NCBI GenBank assembly: GCA_017511945.1
Contig: JAFWHR010000012.1
Coordinates: forward strand, 1 to 33,602
Reading direction: 5' to 3'
From: Bacilli bacterium
GTDB lineage: Bacteria; Bacillota_I; Bacilli_A; RF39; UBA660
Length of the DNA stretch: 33,602 nt
The position numbers were made by a program, and so were the translations under genes. Below, in pieces: positions 1 to 8,318 of this stretch. How positions within the stretch are numbered: position 1 is the first letter of the stretch; each line of letters starts with the position of its first letter. A model generated the notes under the pieces. That model saw only the letters and a program-made list of their open reading frames with translations. It was not told where the DNA came from and did not search any database.

Positions 1-60
1 AATTTCTAACACAAATGTTATTTTACTATCTTCTTTGCACAAAATCAAATTCTAAAAATC

Positions 61-87
61 AAAAAACGCCCTTTAAAATAGACGTTT
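61..87 (-). terminator. Probable intrinsic terminator of spoVS
   Basis: On the minus strand, positions 87 to 64 form an 8-bp stem (AAACGTCT with GGGCGTTT, including G-U pairs) around an 8-base loop. An imperfect T-rich tail follows across 63-52. It lies about 100 bases past the spoVS stop. The rest of 1-183 shows no convincing gene: the reading frame at 15-209 is low-complexity and has no ribosome binding site. Confidence 0.5.
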
Positions 88-183
88 CTCTTTCACATTG
101 TTTTCCATCTAAGGAACTGGAATTTACTTTTTTAATTCACAAAAAAGTCTATTTTGAATTTTTAATATCTGTGATAAAGAATA

Positions 184-444
184 TTATTTTGCTTCTACTA
201 TTAATTTAATTGCTGTTCTTTCTTCACCATCTATAATTATGTCAGTAAAAGCAGGAATACATATTAAATTTTTTCCACTTGGAGCGACAAATCCTCTTGC
301 AATAGCTATTGCTTTTATAGCTTGATTTAAAGCACCAGCTCCTATAGCTTGAATTTCTACTTCTCCTTTTTCTCTAAATACATTAGCTAAAGCACCAGCG
401 ACTGAACTAGGGTTAGATTTAGCCCTTACTTTAAGTGTTTCCAT
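184..444 (-). CDS. spoVS: Stage V sporulation protein S
   Basis: This 86-residue protein matches the SpoVS family along its whole length. It begins METLKVRAKSNPSSVAGALA and carries the conserved EIQAIGAGALNQA block and the IAFAxP-type stretch IARGFVAPSGKN, followed by IPAFTDIIIDGEERTAIKLI. SpoVS is a small Alba-fold nucleic-acid-binding protein that in Bacillus subtilis affects septation and progression to stage V of sporulation. The start is fixed by GAAAGGAG seven bases upstream on the minus strand. It is divergent from the suf-containing operon and shares a 129-base intergenic region with it. I could not identify a clear sigma-H promoter in that region. Confidence 0.95.
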   Translation of the reverse strand: METLKVRAKSNPSSVAGALANVFREKGEVEIQAIGAGALNQAIKAIAIARGFVAPSGKNLICIPAFTDIIIDGEERTAIKLIVEAK

Positions 445-506
445 GTTTTTTTCTCCTTTCTTTACACTTAATACTATGAAAATGAGTAAAGTAAAATACC
501 TAAATA

Positions 507-535
507 TTTACAAAAGATTAAAAATAAACTATAAT
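507..535 (+). promoter_or_regulatory. Sigma-A-type promoter for the sufU-sufB operon
   Basis: TTTACA (507-512) and TATAAT (530-535) are separated by 17 bases. The predicted transcript would start near 542, about 32 bases before the first gene of the operon. Confidence 0.65.
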
Positions 536-573
536 TATTCTAGATGTAAAAGACCTTTAAAAGGAGGAATTTT

Positions 574-1281
574 ATGAATAAAATCAGAACAAGTATAAAT
601 TTAGATGATGAAAAAATAAGAGCACAATACTTTCATGAAATGGCGGAAAATTCAAGAATACTTGAACTACTTTTAAATACATGTTACAAGGTGGGGATTA
701 TACCACTTTCTGCTAGTAAAGGTCACGGAAAAGGCACACTTGCGTATGTTATATTAAAACTAGATAAAAATCATCTAAGTTCTATAGGAAAACTTTTAGA
801 TTTAGTTGAGGAAATACCTGATAGTGAATTTAATGTGAGAAGTGATGGTTCAGGAATATGCGCGGAGATGACTTGTGATCCAAAGGATTATGAACAATTA
901 TTTACGAGAATTAAAGAAATAATTGAAGAGGCTAATATTGACAATAAACATACATATAATTATACAGTTATGAGTACAGTATACAATATTGCAAAAATAA
1001 TTAGAGAGGTAATACAAGCTGATATGTTATTTGCAGTAAATGAAAAATTGTATGAACGAGGTAAGTGTGGACTTTCTATTTTTAAATCTAATCAAATTAA
1101 CAAAATAAATAATAAAGCGGCTGATAGTATAGAAGATGTAATATATAAGCTTAAAACTAAATCTGCATTAAGTATGCCTGTTTTGTTTTTCTCTACTTTT
1201 GAAGAACTAAGAAATTTTTATTTTGAGTTGGATGAGATAGTATACAGTAAGGATATTAGTGGTGATGAAAATGGACAGTAA
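574..1281 (+). CDS. Unrecognised cytoplasmic protein leading the sufU-sufB operon
   Basis: I do not recognise this 235-residue protein. It has no signal peptide or membrane segment. The chain is mixed alpha/beta in appearance and moderately charged, with a Gly/Lys-rich patch SASKGHGKGTLAY near residues 49-61 that does not fit a Walker A motif. Four Cys are scattered (around residues 37, 96, 101 and 169) without a CxxC pattern. An AAAGGAGG ribosome binding site lies just upstream of the ATG. Its last codons overlap the sufU start by 11 bases, so the two are probably translationally coupled. The position suggests a link to Fe-S cluster assembly or to another step in the same regulon, but that is inference only. 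Confidence 0.8.
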   Translation: MNKIRTSINLDDEKIRAQYFHEMAENSRILELLLNTCYKVGIIPLSASKGHGKGTLAYVILKLDKNHLSSIGKLLDLVEEIPDSEFNVRSDGSGICAEMTCDPKDYEQLFTRIKEIIEEANIDNKHTYNYTVMSTVYNIAKIIREVIQADMLFAVNEKLYERGKCGLSIFKSNQINKINNKAADSIEDVIYKLKTKSALSMPVLFFSTFEELRNFYFELDEIVYSKDISGDENGQ

Positions 1282-1714
1282 TTTAAAAAGAAGTGTTATA
1301 CTTGAACACTATTCTAATCCTCACAATAGAGGATTAATTGATGATAAAGCATATAAAAAAGTCAATATGAATAACGAAAGTTGTATTGATGAGGTAAATC
1401 TCATGTTAAAAATTGAAAAAGATAAAATAGTTGATGCAAGATTTGATGGGGAAGCATGTGCGATGTGCATATCTTCTTCTTCTATCATGACAGATTTACT
1501 AATTGGAAAGAGTGTTAAAGAGGCCAATGAAATACTTAAAAACTTTCTAGCTATGGTAAAAGAAGAAAAATACAATGAAAAAATTTTAGAAGAAGCAATA
1601 GTATATGAAGATGTTTCTAAAACTCCAAATAGAGAAAAATGTGTCCTTTTACCATGGTGGGGAGTAGAAAAAATATTAGACGAATTAAAACCTAGTGTTA
1701 AAGAGGAGAGGTAA
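1271..1714 (+). CDS. sufU: SufU-type iron-sulfur cluster assembly / sulfur-transfer protein
   Basis: The protein (147 residues from the ATG at 1271) has the NifU_N/SufU layout. ILEHYSNPHNRG sits near the N-terminus, the first conserved Cys is in NESCIDEVNL, the second in GEACAMCISSSSIM, and the third in REKCVLLPWWG. In Bacillota SufU is a zinc-dependent partner that accepts persulfide sulfur from the cysteine desulfurase SufS and passes it to the SufB scaffold. ATG 1271 is preferred over earlier GTG/ATG codons because it aligns with family N-termini and follows GGTGAT. It overlaps the upstream gene by 11 bases and ends one base before sufB. The second motif carries two Cys (CAMC) where the family usually shows one. 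Confidence 0.9.
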   Translation: MDSNLKRSVILEHYSNPHNRGLIDDKAYKKVNMNNESCIDEVNLMLKIEKDKIVDARFDGEACAMCISSSSIMTDLLIGKSVKEANEILKNFLAMVKEEKYNEKILEEAIVYEDVSKTPNREKCVLLPWWGVEKILDELKPSVKEER

Positions 1715-1715
1715 C

Positions 1716-3029
1716 ATGGCAAAAAAACTAGGAATTGATGAAGATAAAATAGTTAAAATATCTAAGCAAAAATCAGAACCTGAGTGGATGAAAAATTTTA
1801 GATTAGAATCATATTACACGTTTAAACAAAAACCTGAACCGAATTTTGGCCCCGAGTTAAAGATAGATTTTGATCTAATTAATTATTATAAGAAAGTTCA
1901 AGATAAAACTGAAAGTAATTGGAATAATATATCATGTCCTATAAGAGAAACATTTGAAGAGGTAGGACTTATTGATGCAGAAAAAAAATATTTAGATGGA
2001 ATTGGCGCACAATTTGAAAGTGAAGTAGTATATCACAGTATGATAAAAGAACTTGAATTTAAAGGTGTCATTTTTTGCAGTACTGATGATGCTTTAAAAA
2101 ATTATCCTGAAATATTTAAAATGTATTTCAATAAACTAGTAAAATATGATGAGAATAAATATACTGCTTTAAATGGTGCGGTTTGGAGTGGGGGAACTTT
2201 TATATATGTTCCACCTCATACTAAAGTAGATAGACCACTTCAAAGTTATTTTAGAATAAATTCAAGAAATATGGGACAGTTTGAAAGAACGTTAATTATA
2301 GTTGATGATTATTCTAGTGTCCATTATATGGAAGGGTGTACTGCAGTTTACCATTCAGAAGATTCTCTTCATGCAGCTGTTGTGGAAATATTTGTCGGTA
2401 AAAATTCCAAATGCAGATATACAACGATACAAAACTGGGCAGATAACATATACAATTTAGTTACTAAAAGGGCTATAGTCGATGAAGGTGGTAAGATGGA
2501 GTGGATTGATGGTAATATCGGTTCAAAAACGAATATGAAGTATCCATCTTGCATATTAAAAGGTGAAAATGCAGTAGGAAACTGTATATCAATTGCAGTT
2601 GCAGGCGAAGGTCAAATACAAGATGCTGGAGCTAAAATGATCCATCTTGCGAAGAATACTACTAGTAAAATAATTAGTAAATCTATAGCTGCAAATGGTG
2701 GAATATCAAACTATAGAGGAACAGTAAAAATAGGTAGGGATGCAGAAAATTCGAAGAGTATTGTAAAATGTGATACAATTATATTAGATGATAAGTCTAA
2801 AAGTGATACAATACCAAAGAATATAGTAGAAAATAAGTCATCATATTTAGAACACGAGGCGACAGTATCGAAATTAGATGAAGAGAAACTTTTTTATTTG
2901 ATGAGTAGGGGACTTGATGAAGAGAAAGCAAAAGAACTACTCATAATAGGTTTTATAGATGAGTTTAGAGAAAATCTTCCAATGGAGTATGCTGTAGAAC
3001 TAAATTCTTTACTTAAAAACTATTTTTAG
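1716..3029 (+). CDS. sufB: SufB, Fe-S cluster scaffold subunit of the SUF system
   Basis: The 437-residue protein matches SufB throughout. It carries the N-terminal PEWMKNFRL block, GAVWSGGTFIYVPPHTKVD, the ligand region beginning IVKCDTIILDD, and the C-terminal LEHEATVSK and RGLDEEKAKELLIIGF blocks. The Cys in VKCDTI and the His in LEHEAT correspond to the residues used for cluster building in SufB. ATG 1716 with GAGGAGAGG upstream is preferred over the in-frame upstream extension, which lies inside sufU. SufB normally works as SufBC2D with the ATPase SufC. sufC, sufD and sufS are not adjacent here and must be encoded elsewhere if present. Confidence 0.95.
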   Translation: MAKKLGIDEDKIVKISKQKSEPEWMKNFRLESYYTFKQKPEPNFGPELKIDFDLINYYKKVQDKTESNWNNISCPIRETFEEVGLIDAEKKYLDGIGAQFESEVVYHSMIKELEFKGVIFCSTDDALKNYPEIFKMYFNKLVKYDENKYTALNGAVWSGGTFIYVPPHTKVDRPLQSYFRINSRNMGQFERTLIIVDDYSSVHYMEGCTAVYHSEDSLHAAVVEIFVGKNSKCRYTTIQNWADNIYNLVTKRAIVDEGGKMEWIDGNIGSKTNMKYPSCILKGENAVGNCISIAVAGEGQIQDAGAKMIHLAKNTTSKIISKSIAANGGISNYRGTVKIGRDAENSKSIVKCDTIILDDKSKSDTIPKNIVENKSSYLEHEATVSKLDEEKLFYLMSRGLDEEKAKELLIIGFIDEFRENLPMEYAVELNSLLKNYF

Positions 3030-3039
3030 GAGGAAAAAA

Positions 3040-3357
3040 ATGAATAAAATAGGGAAATTATTAATTTTATTAATTATAATAGCTATAGGTGGATATTTTG
3101 CATTTACCAGTTTAAACAGTTCTAAAAAATTGGAAGAGAAAATTAAAGCTGCAAGTAGTGACTATTTTGAAAAATACGTAAGTACAAATGAGACTATGTC
3201 AGCATATAAAGTAACTTTAAATGAACTAATTGAATCTGGCGAAGACTACGATTTGAATGAACTTAATAAATGTGATAAAGAGAAGACATATGCTGTTATT
3301 TCAATTGATTATAAAACTGGAAGTCCTAAAAAGGTAGAAGTTGAGTTAAAATGTTAA
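3040..3357 (+). CDS. Small single-pass membrane protein
   Basis: This 105-residue protein has a short basic N-terminus, one hydrophobic segment at about residues 6-26 (LLILLIIIAIGGYFAF) and a charged exterior domain. Two Cys, one in ELNKCDKEK and one as the final residue, could form a disulfide. It follows sufB by 10 bases with a strong AGGAGG site, so it is probably cotranscribed. The N-terminal helix recalls pseudopilin-like or membrane-anchored lipoprotein-like proteins, but there is no prepilin cleavage motif or lipobox. The function is unknown. The 168-base gap after it contains only the ssb promoter and AT-rich sequence without a clear terminator. Confidence 0.75.
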   Translation: MNKIGKLLILLIIIAIGGYFAFTSLNSSKKLEEKIKAASSDYFEKYVSTNETMSAYKVTLNELIESGEDYDLNELNKCDKEKTYAVISIDYKTGSPKKVEVELKC

Positions 3358-3471
3358 AAACTTGTCTTTTACCTTTTTAAATTACAAAAAGTGTTTAAAT
3401 TAGTAAAATTGCCTTATAGGAAAATGCCATTTTGAGTTCATTTTTTTTATGAAAATTATTAAATTACCTGT

Positions 3472-3500
3472 TTGTACTTCATTTTAGACTGTGCTATAGT
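3472..3500 (+). promoter_or_regulatory. Promoter for ssb
   Basis: TTGTAC (3472-3477) and TATAGT (3495-3500) are separated by 17 bases, 26 bases upstream of the ssb start. Confidence 0.6.
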
Positions 3501-3525
3501 ACGCATCTGAAAGGAGGAAGAAACA

Positions 3526-3855
3526 ATGCTTAATCAAGTCGTTTTAGTTGGAAGACTTACAAAAGATCCTGAACTTTATCAGACAGAAACAGGAAGAAAA
3601 CTTGCTCATATGACACTTGCTGTACCGAGATCATATAAAAATAGTGAAGGTCAGTATGAGACAGATTTTATAACTTGTAAACTTTGGCAAAGCGTTGCTC
3701 AAAACACGGTTGATTATTGTAAAAAAGGAGATCTTGTCGGCATTCGAGGAAGAATAGAAACATATAATTATGAATCTGAAGAAGGACGTAAATATTTAAC
3801 TGAAGTTATAGCTGATAAAGTCACCTTTTTATCGAATAAAAAAGCAGATGTTTAA
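3526..3855 (+). CDS. ssb: Single-stranded DNA-binding protein, short form
   Basis: The OB-fold of bacterial SSB is complete: it starts MLNQVVLVGRLTKDPEL, continues through FITCKLWQSVAQNTVDYCKKGD and GIRGRIETYNYE, and ends in VIADKVTFLSNKK. The protein stops at 109 residues, immediately after the fold. The flexible linker and the acidic C-terminal tip (usually ending DDDLPF-like), which recruits replication partners, are missing. In length it therefore resembles Bacillus subtilis SsbB, the competence paralogue, rather than the essential SsbA. It has its own promoter and an AAAGGAGG site, and is not in an rpsF-ssb-rpsR arrangement, which also suggests it is an accessory SSB with a full-length copy elsewhere. 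Confidence 0.93.
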   Translation: MLNQVVLVGRLTKDPELYQTETGRKLAHMTLAVPRSYKNSEGQYETDFITCKLWQSVAQNTVDYCKKGDLVGIRGRIETYNYESEEGRKYLTEVIADKVTFLSNKKADV

Positions 3856-3856
3856 A

Positions 3857-3948
3857 TGATGTGAACCCCAAATAGGAGACATCAATAAAAAAGCAAATTA
3901 AAATCAAGGGCGAACGAAGGGAATTCATCTAGACCCTTGATTTTAATT
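3857..3948 (+). other. Structured 3' region: hairpin plus 15-bp perfect inverted repeat
   Basis: Just past the ssb stop, TGATGT (3857-3862) pairs with ACATCA (3879-3884) around a C-rich then G-rich loop. It is followed by a perfect 15-base inverted repeat, 3896-3910 with 3934-3948 (arms AATTAAAATCAAGGG and its complement). The 23-base spacer contains a GAATTC palindrome. The stem is far longer than a typical terminator, the loop is large, and no pure U-tract follows, although the 3' arm is T-rich. It could end ssb transcription, end transcripts from the other direction, or be part of a small structured RNA. I do not recognise an RNA family. Confidence 0.55.
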
Positions 3949-4018
3949 ATGTAATTATAATACTTATTCAAATAAAGCTTATCTTTATTTGTCATTTTTA
4001 TATCTAATTATGTTAGTG

Positions 4019-4047
4019 TTGTCTATATTTGTAAAAATTGATATAAT
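4019..4047 (+). promoter_or_regulatory. Promoter for the tgt leader
   Basis: TTGTCT (4019-4024) and TATAAT (4042-4047) are separated by 17 bases. Transcription would start near 4054, giving a leader of about 117 bases before tgt. Confidence 0.65.
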
Positions 4048-4069
4048 ATTTGCGGTGTAAGAGGTTCTT

Positions 4070-5280
<1,211 letters not shown>

Positions 5281-5281
5281 T

Positions 5282-5635
5282 TCATTTTTTATTGATTCCA
5301 AATATACTTCCTAGAACTGAAGATACTATTAAAATAGATATGTATATTAGATAACTAGCGTTAAAGCTTTCAAACAAAATAGTTAATATAGTTAATAGTA
5401 AACTTATAAATAAAGATAATTTGAATCCTTCAAGCCATCCATTTTTGATGGATTTTTTTCCAATTAAGTATCCGCCTATAGCAAATGATAGTATAAATGT
5501 AATAATTTTTAATATACTAATCACTTTATAATTTAATATATTAAAGTAGTTAAAAACAGTAATTAATAAAGATGAAATAAGAAAAAATATTATCATATAT
5601 ATAGACGTTTTTAAAATGTTTTTAAGACTTTTCAC
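5282..5635 (-). CDS. Four-helix membrane protein, TIGR04086-like
   Basis: This 117-residue, very hydrophobic protein has four predicted membrane helices at about residues 13-30, 38-60, 74-90 and 93-112. A short basic loop follows the second helix (IGKKSIKNGW). Size and the GYLIGKKSIKNGWLEGF pattern fit the TIGR04086 membrane family (Bacillus YrzE-like), whose role is not known. The start is GTG at 5635, preceded by AGGAG eight bases upstream on the minus strand. It converges with tgt. I see no clear terminator between the two genes. Confidence 0.75.
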   Translation of the reverse strand: MKSLKNILKTSIYMIIFFLISSLLITVFNYFNILNYKVISILKIITFILSFAIGGYLIGKKSIKNGWLEGFKLSLFISLLLTILTILFESFNASYLIYISILIVSSVLGSIFGINKK

Positions 5636-5684
5636 GTAATCAGCTCCTATAAAAAAATATGATAAAGAAAATAAAATATGTTAC

Positions 5685-5713
5685 TTGATAATGATTTGAT
5701 AATATGCTATACT
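5685..5713 (+). promoter_or_regulatory. Promoter for the TasA/camelysin-like gene
   Basis: TTGATA (5685-5690) and TATACT (5708-5713) are separated by 17 bases, with the ATG 24 bases downstream. Confidence 0.65.
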
Positions 5714-5736
5714 TTAGTTAAAGTAGGTAGGGTGAG

Positions 5737-6447
5737 ATGATGAATAATAAAGGACCTAATGATGAATTTGAAAACTTTAAAAATAATGATACGAACTTAT
5801 ATGATAAATATAAAAGTAGTATAGATAATCCAGTTTTTGAAGATTCAGAGGATATAGAAATTTTAACATTAGAAGAAGATAAGGAAGCACATGAAAAACT
5901 TACTGGTATATTGACATCAGAAGAGAGAAAAATTAAAGAGAAAACTGGTTTTGATAGAAAGACCGTTTTAATAATAGTCTTGATCGCGGCAATTTTAGGT
6001 ATAGGATATGCAACTTTTGCACAAGCCTTAGCCTATGATGGTGTTATTTCATCAACTTCAAAAGACGGTGTTTGGGACATAGGTTTTATAAAAATGAATC
6101 AAAAAGAAAAAAAAGGAAAAGCAGCAGAAATTTCCGCTCCCAGTTTTAGTAAACACGAAGCGACATTTAACGTTTCACTTTTAGAACCAAATGATGAGAT
6201 CACGTATGAGTTAACCATAAAGAATAGTGGTAATTTAAATGCAGAAGTTTCAAGTATAAGTTTAGTTCCTGGAAACAGTTCAGAGGATGTAATATTATTT
6301 TATGTTAGTGGCCTTTCTGTAGGTGATAGGTTAGATGCAGGAAAAACTACTAATGTGTCAGTAACTGCAAAATACAGTTCTACACATGGTTCTAAACTTG
6401 CGACGAAAACTATGCAGGTAGTTATAAATTATAGGCAAAGAAAGTAG
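5737..6447 (+). CDS. Membrane-anchored protein with TasA/camelysin-like exterior domain
   Basis: The 236-residue protein starts with about 75 acidic, Asn/Asp-rich residues expected to be cytoplasmic. One membrane segment follows (TVLIIVLIAAILGIGYATF, about residues 77-95), then an exterior domain of about 140 residues. The IGYATF boundary resembles SipW-type signal regions of camelysin/TasA proteins, and the exterior domain has the EPNDEITYELTIKNSGNLNAE motif typical of that beta-sandwich. It is clearly related to the truncated gene at 33168, sharing WD, the NVxLxEPxD and YxxTIxNxG motifs. The long cytoplasmic tail before the helix is unusual for a secreted matrix protein and suggests it stays anchored. 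GGGTGA precedes the ATG; a second ATG follows at 5740. Confidence 0.8.
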   Translation: MMNNKGPNDEFENFKNNDTNLYDKYKSSIDNPVFEDSEDIEILTLEEDKEAHEKLTGILTSEERKIKEKTGFDRKTVLIIVLIAAILGIGYATFAQALAYDGVISSTSKDGVWDIGFIKMNQKEKKGKAAEISAPSFSKHEATFNVSLLEPNDEITYELTIKNSGNLNAEVSSISLVPGNSSEDVILFYVSGLSVGDRLDAGKTTNVSVTAKYSSTHGSKLATKTMQVVINYRQRK

Positions 6448-6491
6448 AATTATTGTTAACTGTCAACAAAATGTAAAATAGTAAAATTGTT

Positions 6492-6530
6492 AAAAGAAAA
6501 TTCAAAAAACGATTTTCTTTTTATTTTATT
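6492..6530 (+). terminator. Intrinsic terminator upstream of sepF
   Basis: AAAGAAAAT (6493-6501) pairs with ATTTTCTTT (6512-6520) around a 10-base loop, followed by the T-rich tail TTATTTTATT. It ends the transcript of the TasA/camelysin-like gene. Confidence 0.75.
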
Positions 6531-6567
6531 TATGATAAACTTATTATAGTTTAGGAGGGTAAATAAT

Positions 6568-6978
6568 ATGGGACTTTTTGACAAAATAGTTGGAAAAGAT
6601 GAAGAAGATATATTTGAAGAACCAAATAAAGATAATAAATACTATGATATGAAAAGTGTTGATGCACTTAAAGACGATGGTAAATCTAGAATGATTTTAC
6701 TTGAACCTAGAGCATATTCTGAGTCACAGCAAATAGCAGATCATTTAAAAAAGAGAAATGCGGTTGTGGTAAATTTAAAAAGAGTTACTCCAGAACAAGC
6801 TAAGAGAATAGTTGATTTTTTAAGTGGAACTATTTATGCGATAGGTGGAGATTTACAGAAAATAGGTGGAGGAATATTTTTATGTACTCCAAACAATGTA
6901 AGTGTTCAAGGTAAAATAACAGGAGAAACTGAAGGAAAAGATATTCACGATAACGATGATATTAATATAGAATGGTAA
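6568..6978 (+). CDS. sepF: Cell division protein SepF
   Basis: The 136-residue protein has the SepF layout. A short amphipathic N-terminus ([14 protein letters not shown]) binds membrane, an acidic linker follows, and the DUF552 core contains [40 protein letters not shown] and [23 protein letters not shown] in separated blocks. SepF binds the C-terminus of FtsZ and helps anchor and organise the division ring. It sits directly before divIVA, as in the ylmF-divIVA region of other Bacillota, although ylmG and ylmH are missing between them. AGGAGGG lies at a good distance from the ATG. Confidence 0.95.
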   Translation: MGLFDKIVGKDEEDIFEEPNKDNKYYDMKSVDALKDDGKSRMILLEPRAYSESQQIADHLKKRNAVVVNLKRVTPEQAKRIVDFLSGTIYAIGGDLQKIGGGIFLCTPNNVSVQGKITGETEGKDIHDNDDINIEW

Positions 6979-6997
6979 TAGAGAAAAGAGGCATATT

Positions 6998-7477
6998 ATG
7001 GAGAAATTTAATAGGACTCTTAGAGGTTATGATCCAGAAGAAGTAAACGATTTTCTCGATGAAGTTATTAAAAAAGTTGAGAAGATGGTTAGCGACATCG
7101 ATGAGAAAAACAATCTTTTAAAAGAGCGAGAAGAAAAGATAAAATTACTTGAATCAAAACTCGATGAGAGTAGAGATTTGAGAGAAAAATTAGAAGGTTA
7201 TGAGAGAATGGAAAACTCTTTGAATCAGGCTATAATTATGGCTCAAAGGACTTCTGATCAACTTAGGAATAGTGCACAAAGAGAGAGTGATCTCATAATT
7301 GATGACGCAAAAAAGAATGCCAGTAGAATTGTCAATGAAGCTTTAATAAGAGCAGAAAAAATTGAAGATAATGCCTCAAATATTAAAAGAAATATTACTG
7401 TTTTAAAGAAGAGACTTAAAAATATCATAGAATCACAACTTCAAATGATAGATGATATTGACGATTTAGATTTTTGA
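6998..7477 (+). CDS. divIVA: DivIVA-family polar/septal scaffold protein with a shortened N-terminus
   Basis: The 159-residue protein opens with FNRTLRGYDPEEVNDFLDEV, the DivIVA signature, followed by coiled coil over most of its length (heptads from about residue 22 to 75 and 80 to 150). DivIVA binds curved membrane at septa and poles. Here the chain starts only about two residues before the first conserved Phe, and the usual PLTPxDI segment is missing. The membrane-inserting Phe of the RGYD loop (SFRGYD in Bacillus) is Leu. No other start is available in frame after the preceding gene, and AAGAGG supports this ATG. Membrane binding may therefore be weaker or depend on partners. It follows sepF by 19 bases. 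Confidence 0.92.
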   Translation: MEKFNRTLRGYDPEEVNDFLDEVIKKVEKMVSDIDEKNNLLKEREEKIKLLESKLDESRDLREKLEGYERMENSLNQAIIMAQRTSDQLRNSAQRESDLIIDDAKKNASRIVNEALIRAEKIEDNASNIKRNITVLKKRLKNIIESQLQMIDDIDDLDF

Positions 7478-7507
7478 AAAGCACTTTAGAAAAAGTGTTT
7501 TTTTTCA
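7478..7507 (+). terminator. Intrinsic terminator after divIVA
   Basis: AAAGCACTTT (7478-7487) pairs with AAAGTGTTTT (7492-7501) with one G-U pair and an AGAA loop, followed by more T residues to 7505. It begins directly after the divIVA stop. Confidence 0.85.
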
Positions 7508-7519
7508 AGGTGTAAATTG

Positions 7520-7548
7520 TTGTTTTAATCATATATAAATGGTATAAT
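7520..7548 (+). promoter_or_regulatory. Promoter for the hydrolase-murF-ddl-ileS operon
   Basis: TTGTTT (7520-7525) and TATAAT (7543-7548) are separated by 17 bases, 26 bases before the first start codon. Confidence 0.6.
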
Positions 7549-7574
7549 GATTATATGCTTAGAGGTGGTTAATT

Positions 7575-8318
7575 ATGTTTTTTTATAAAAACGTAAATAT
7601 AAATTATGAGAGACTTGGAAGTAAAAAAGGAAGACCCATTGTCTTTTTACACGGATGGGGACAAAATATACAAATGATGAAGATGTTAGGTGAAAAATTT
7701 GACAACAACGATGTTATTATTATTGATTTTCCCGGTCATGGTAAGAGTGAAGAACCAAAAGAGGTATGGACACTATTTGATTTTTCTGATATGGTTCATA
7801 CTTTGCTTGAAAAATTAAAGGTAAAAAAGCCTATTTTAGTAGGTCATTCATTTGGAGGAAAAGTAGCTTTAATATATGCATCTATTTATGAAACTGAAAA
7901 ACTAGTTTTGTTTGGAAGTCCTTTTAAAGTTAAGAAAAATCCTGATTCTTTTAAGGTGAAATTTTTAAAAAAAGTAAAGTCTTTACCTGGAATGGAAAAA
8001 ATATCTGAATATGCAAAAAAACATATGGGATCTGAAGATTACAGAAATGCAAGTCCAATAATGAGAGATATTTTAGTTCAGCATGTAAATACTGATATTA
8101 CAGATTTAGTTAAAAAGATTAAGTGTCCAACTATAATTATTTGGGGAGATAAAGATCAAGCGGTTCCGATAGAAGATGCTTATGAACTTGAGGGCTTAAT
8201 TAAAGATTCTGCAGTTATTAAATATCCTGGATGTACACATTACGCATATTTAGAGCGTCTTGGTCAAACTATGAGCATTCTTCAAAATTTCATAGAGGGT
8301 GATATAAATGAAAGTTGA
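7575..8318 (+). CDS. Alpha/beta-hydrolase fold protein
   Basis: The 247-residue protein has the complete alpha/beta-hydrolase pattern. The oxyanion region is VFLHGWGQN, the nucleophile elbow GHSFGGK carries the catalytic Ser (about residue 93), the acid is in IIWGDKDQAVP, and the His is in CTHYAYLE near the C-terminus. There is no signal peptide, so it acts in the cytoplasm. The substrate cannot be read from the sequence. It is the first gene of the murF-ddl-ileS operon and overlaps murF by 11 bases, hinting at a cell-envelope role such as ester or lipid turnover, but this is inference. GAGGTGG supports the ATG. Confidence 0.9.
   Translation: MFFYKNVNINYERLGSKKGRPIVFLHGWGQNIQMMKMLGEKFDNNDVIIIDFPGHGKSEEPKEVWTLFDFSDMVHTLLEKLKVKKPILVGHSFGGKVALIYASIYETEKLVLFGSPFKVKKNPDSFKVKFLKKVKSLPGMEKISEYAKKHMGSEDYRNASPIMRDILVQHVNTDITDLVKKIKCPTIIIWGDKDQAVPIEDAYELEGLIKDSAVIKYPGCTHYAYLERLGQTMSILQNFIEGDINES

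Noticed and set aside
15-209. Reading frame of 64 residues at the left edge
   Set aside because: Low-complexity, no ribosome binding site, overlaps the end of spoVS and its terminator.
6448-6480. TTGTT...AACAA inverted repeat considered as an operator
   Set aside because: Only five bases per arm in AT-rich sequence and not placed at a promoter; not distinguishable from chance.
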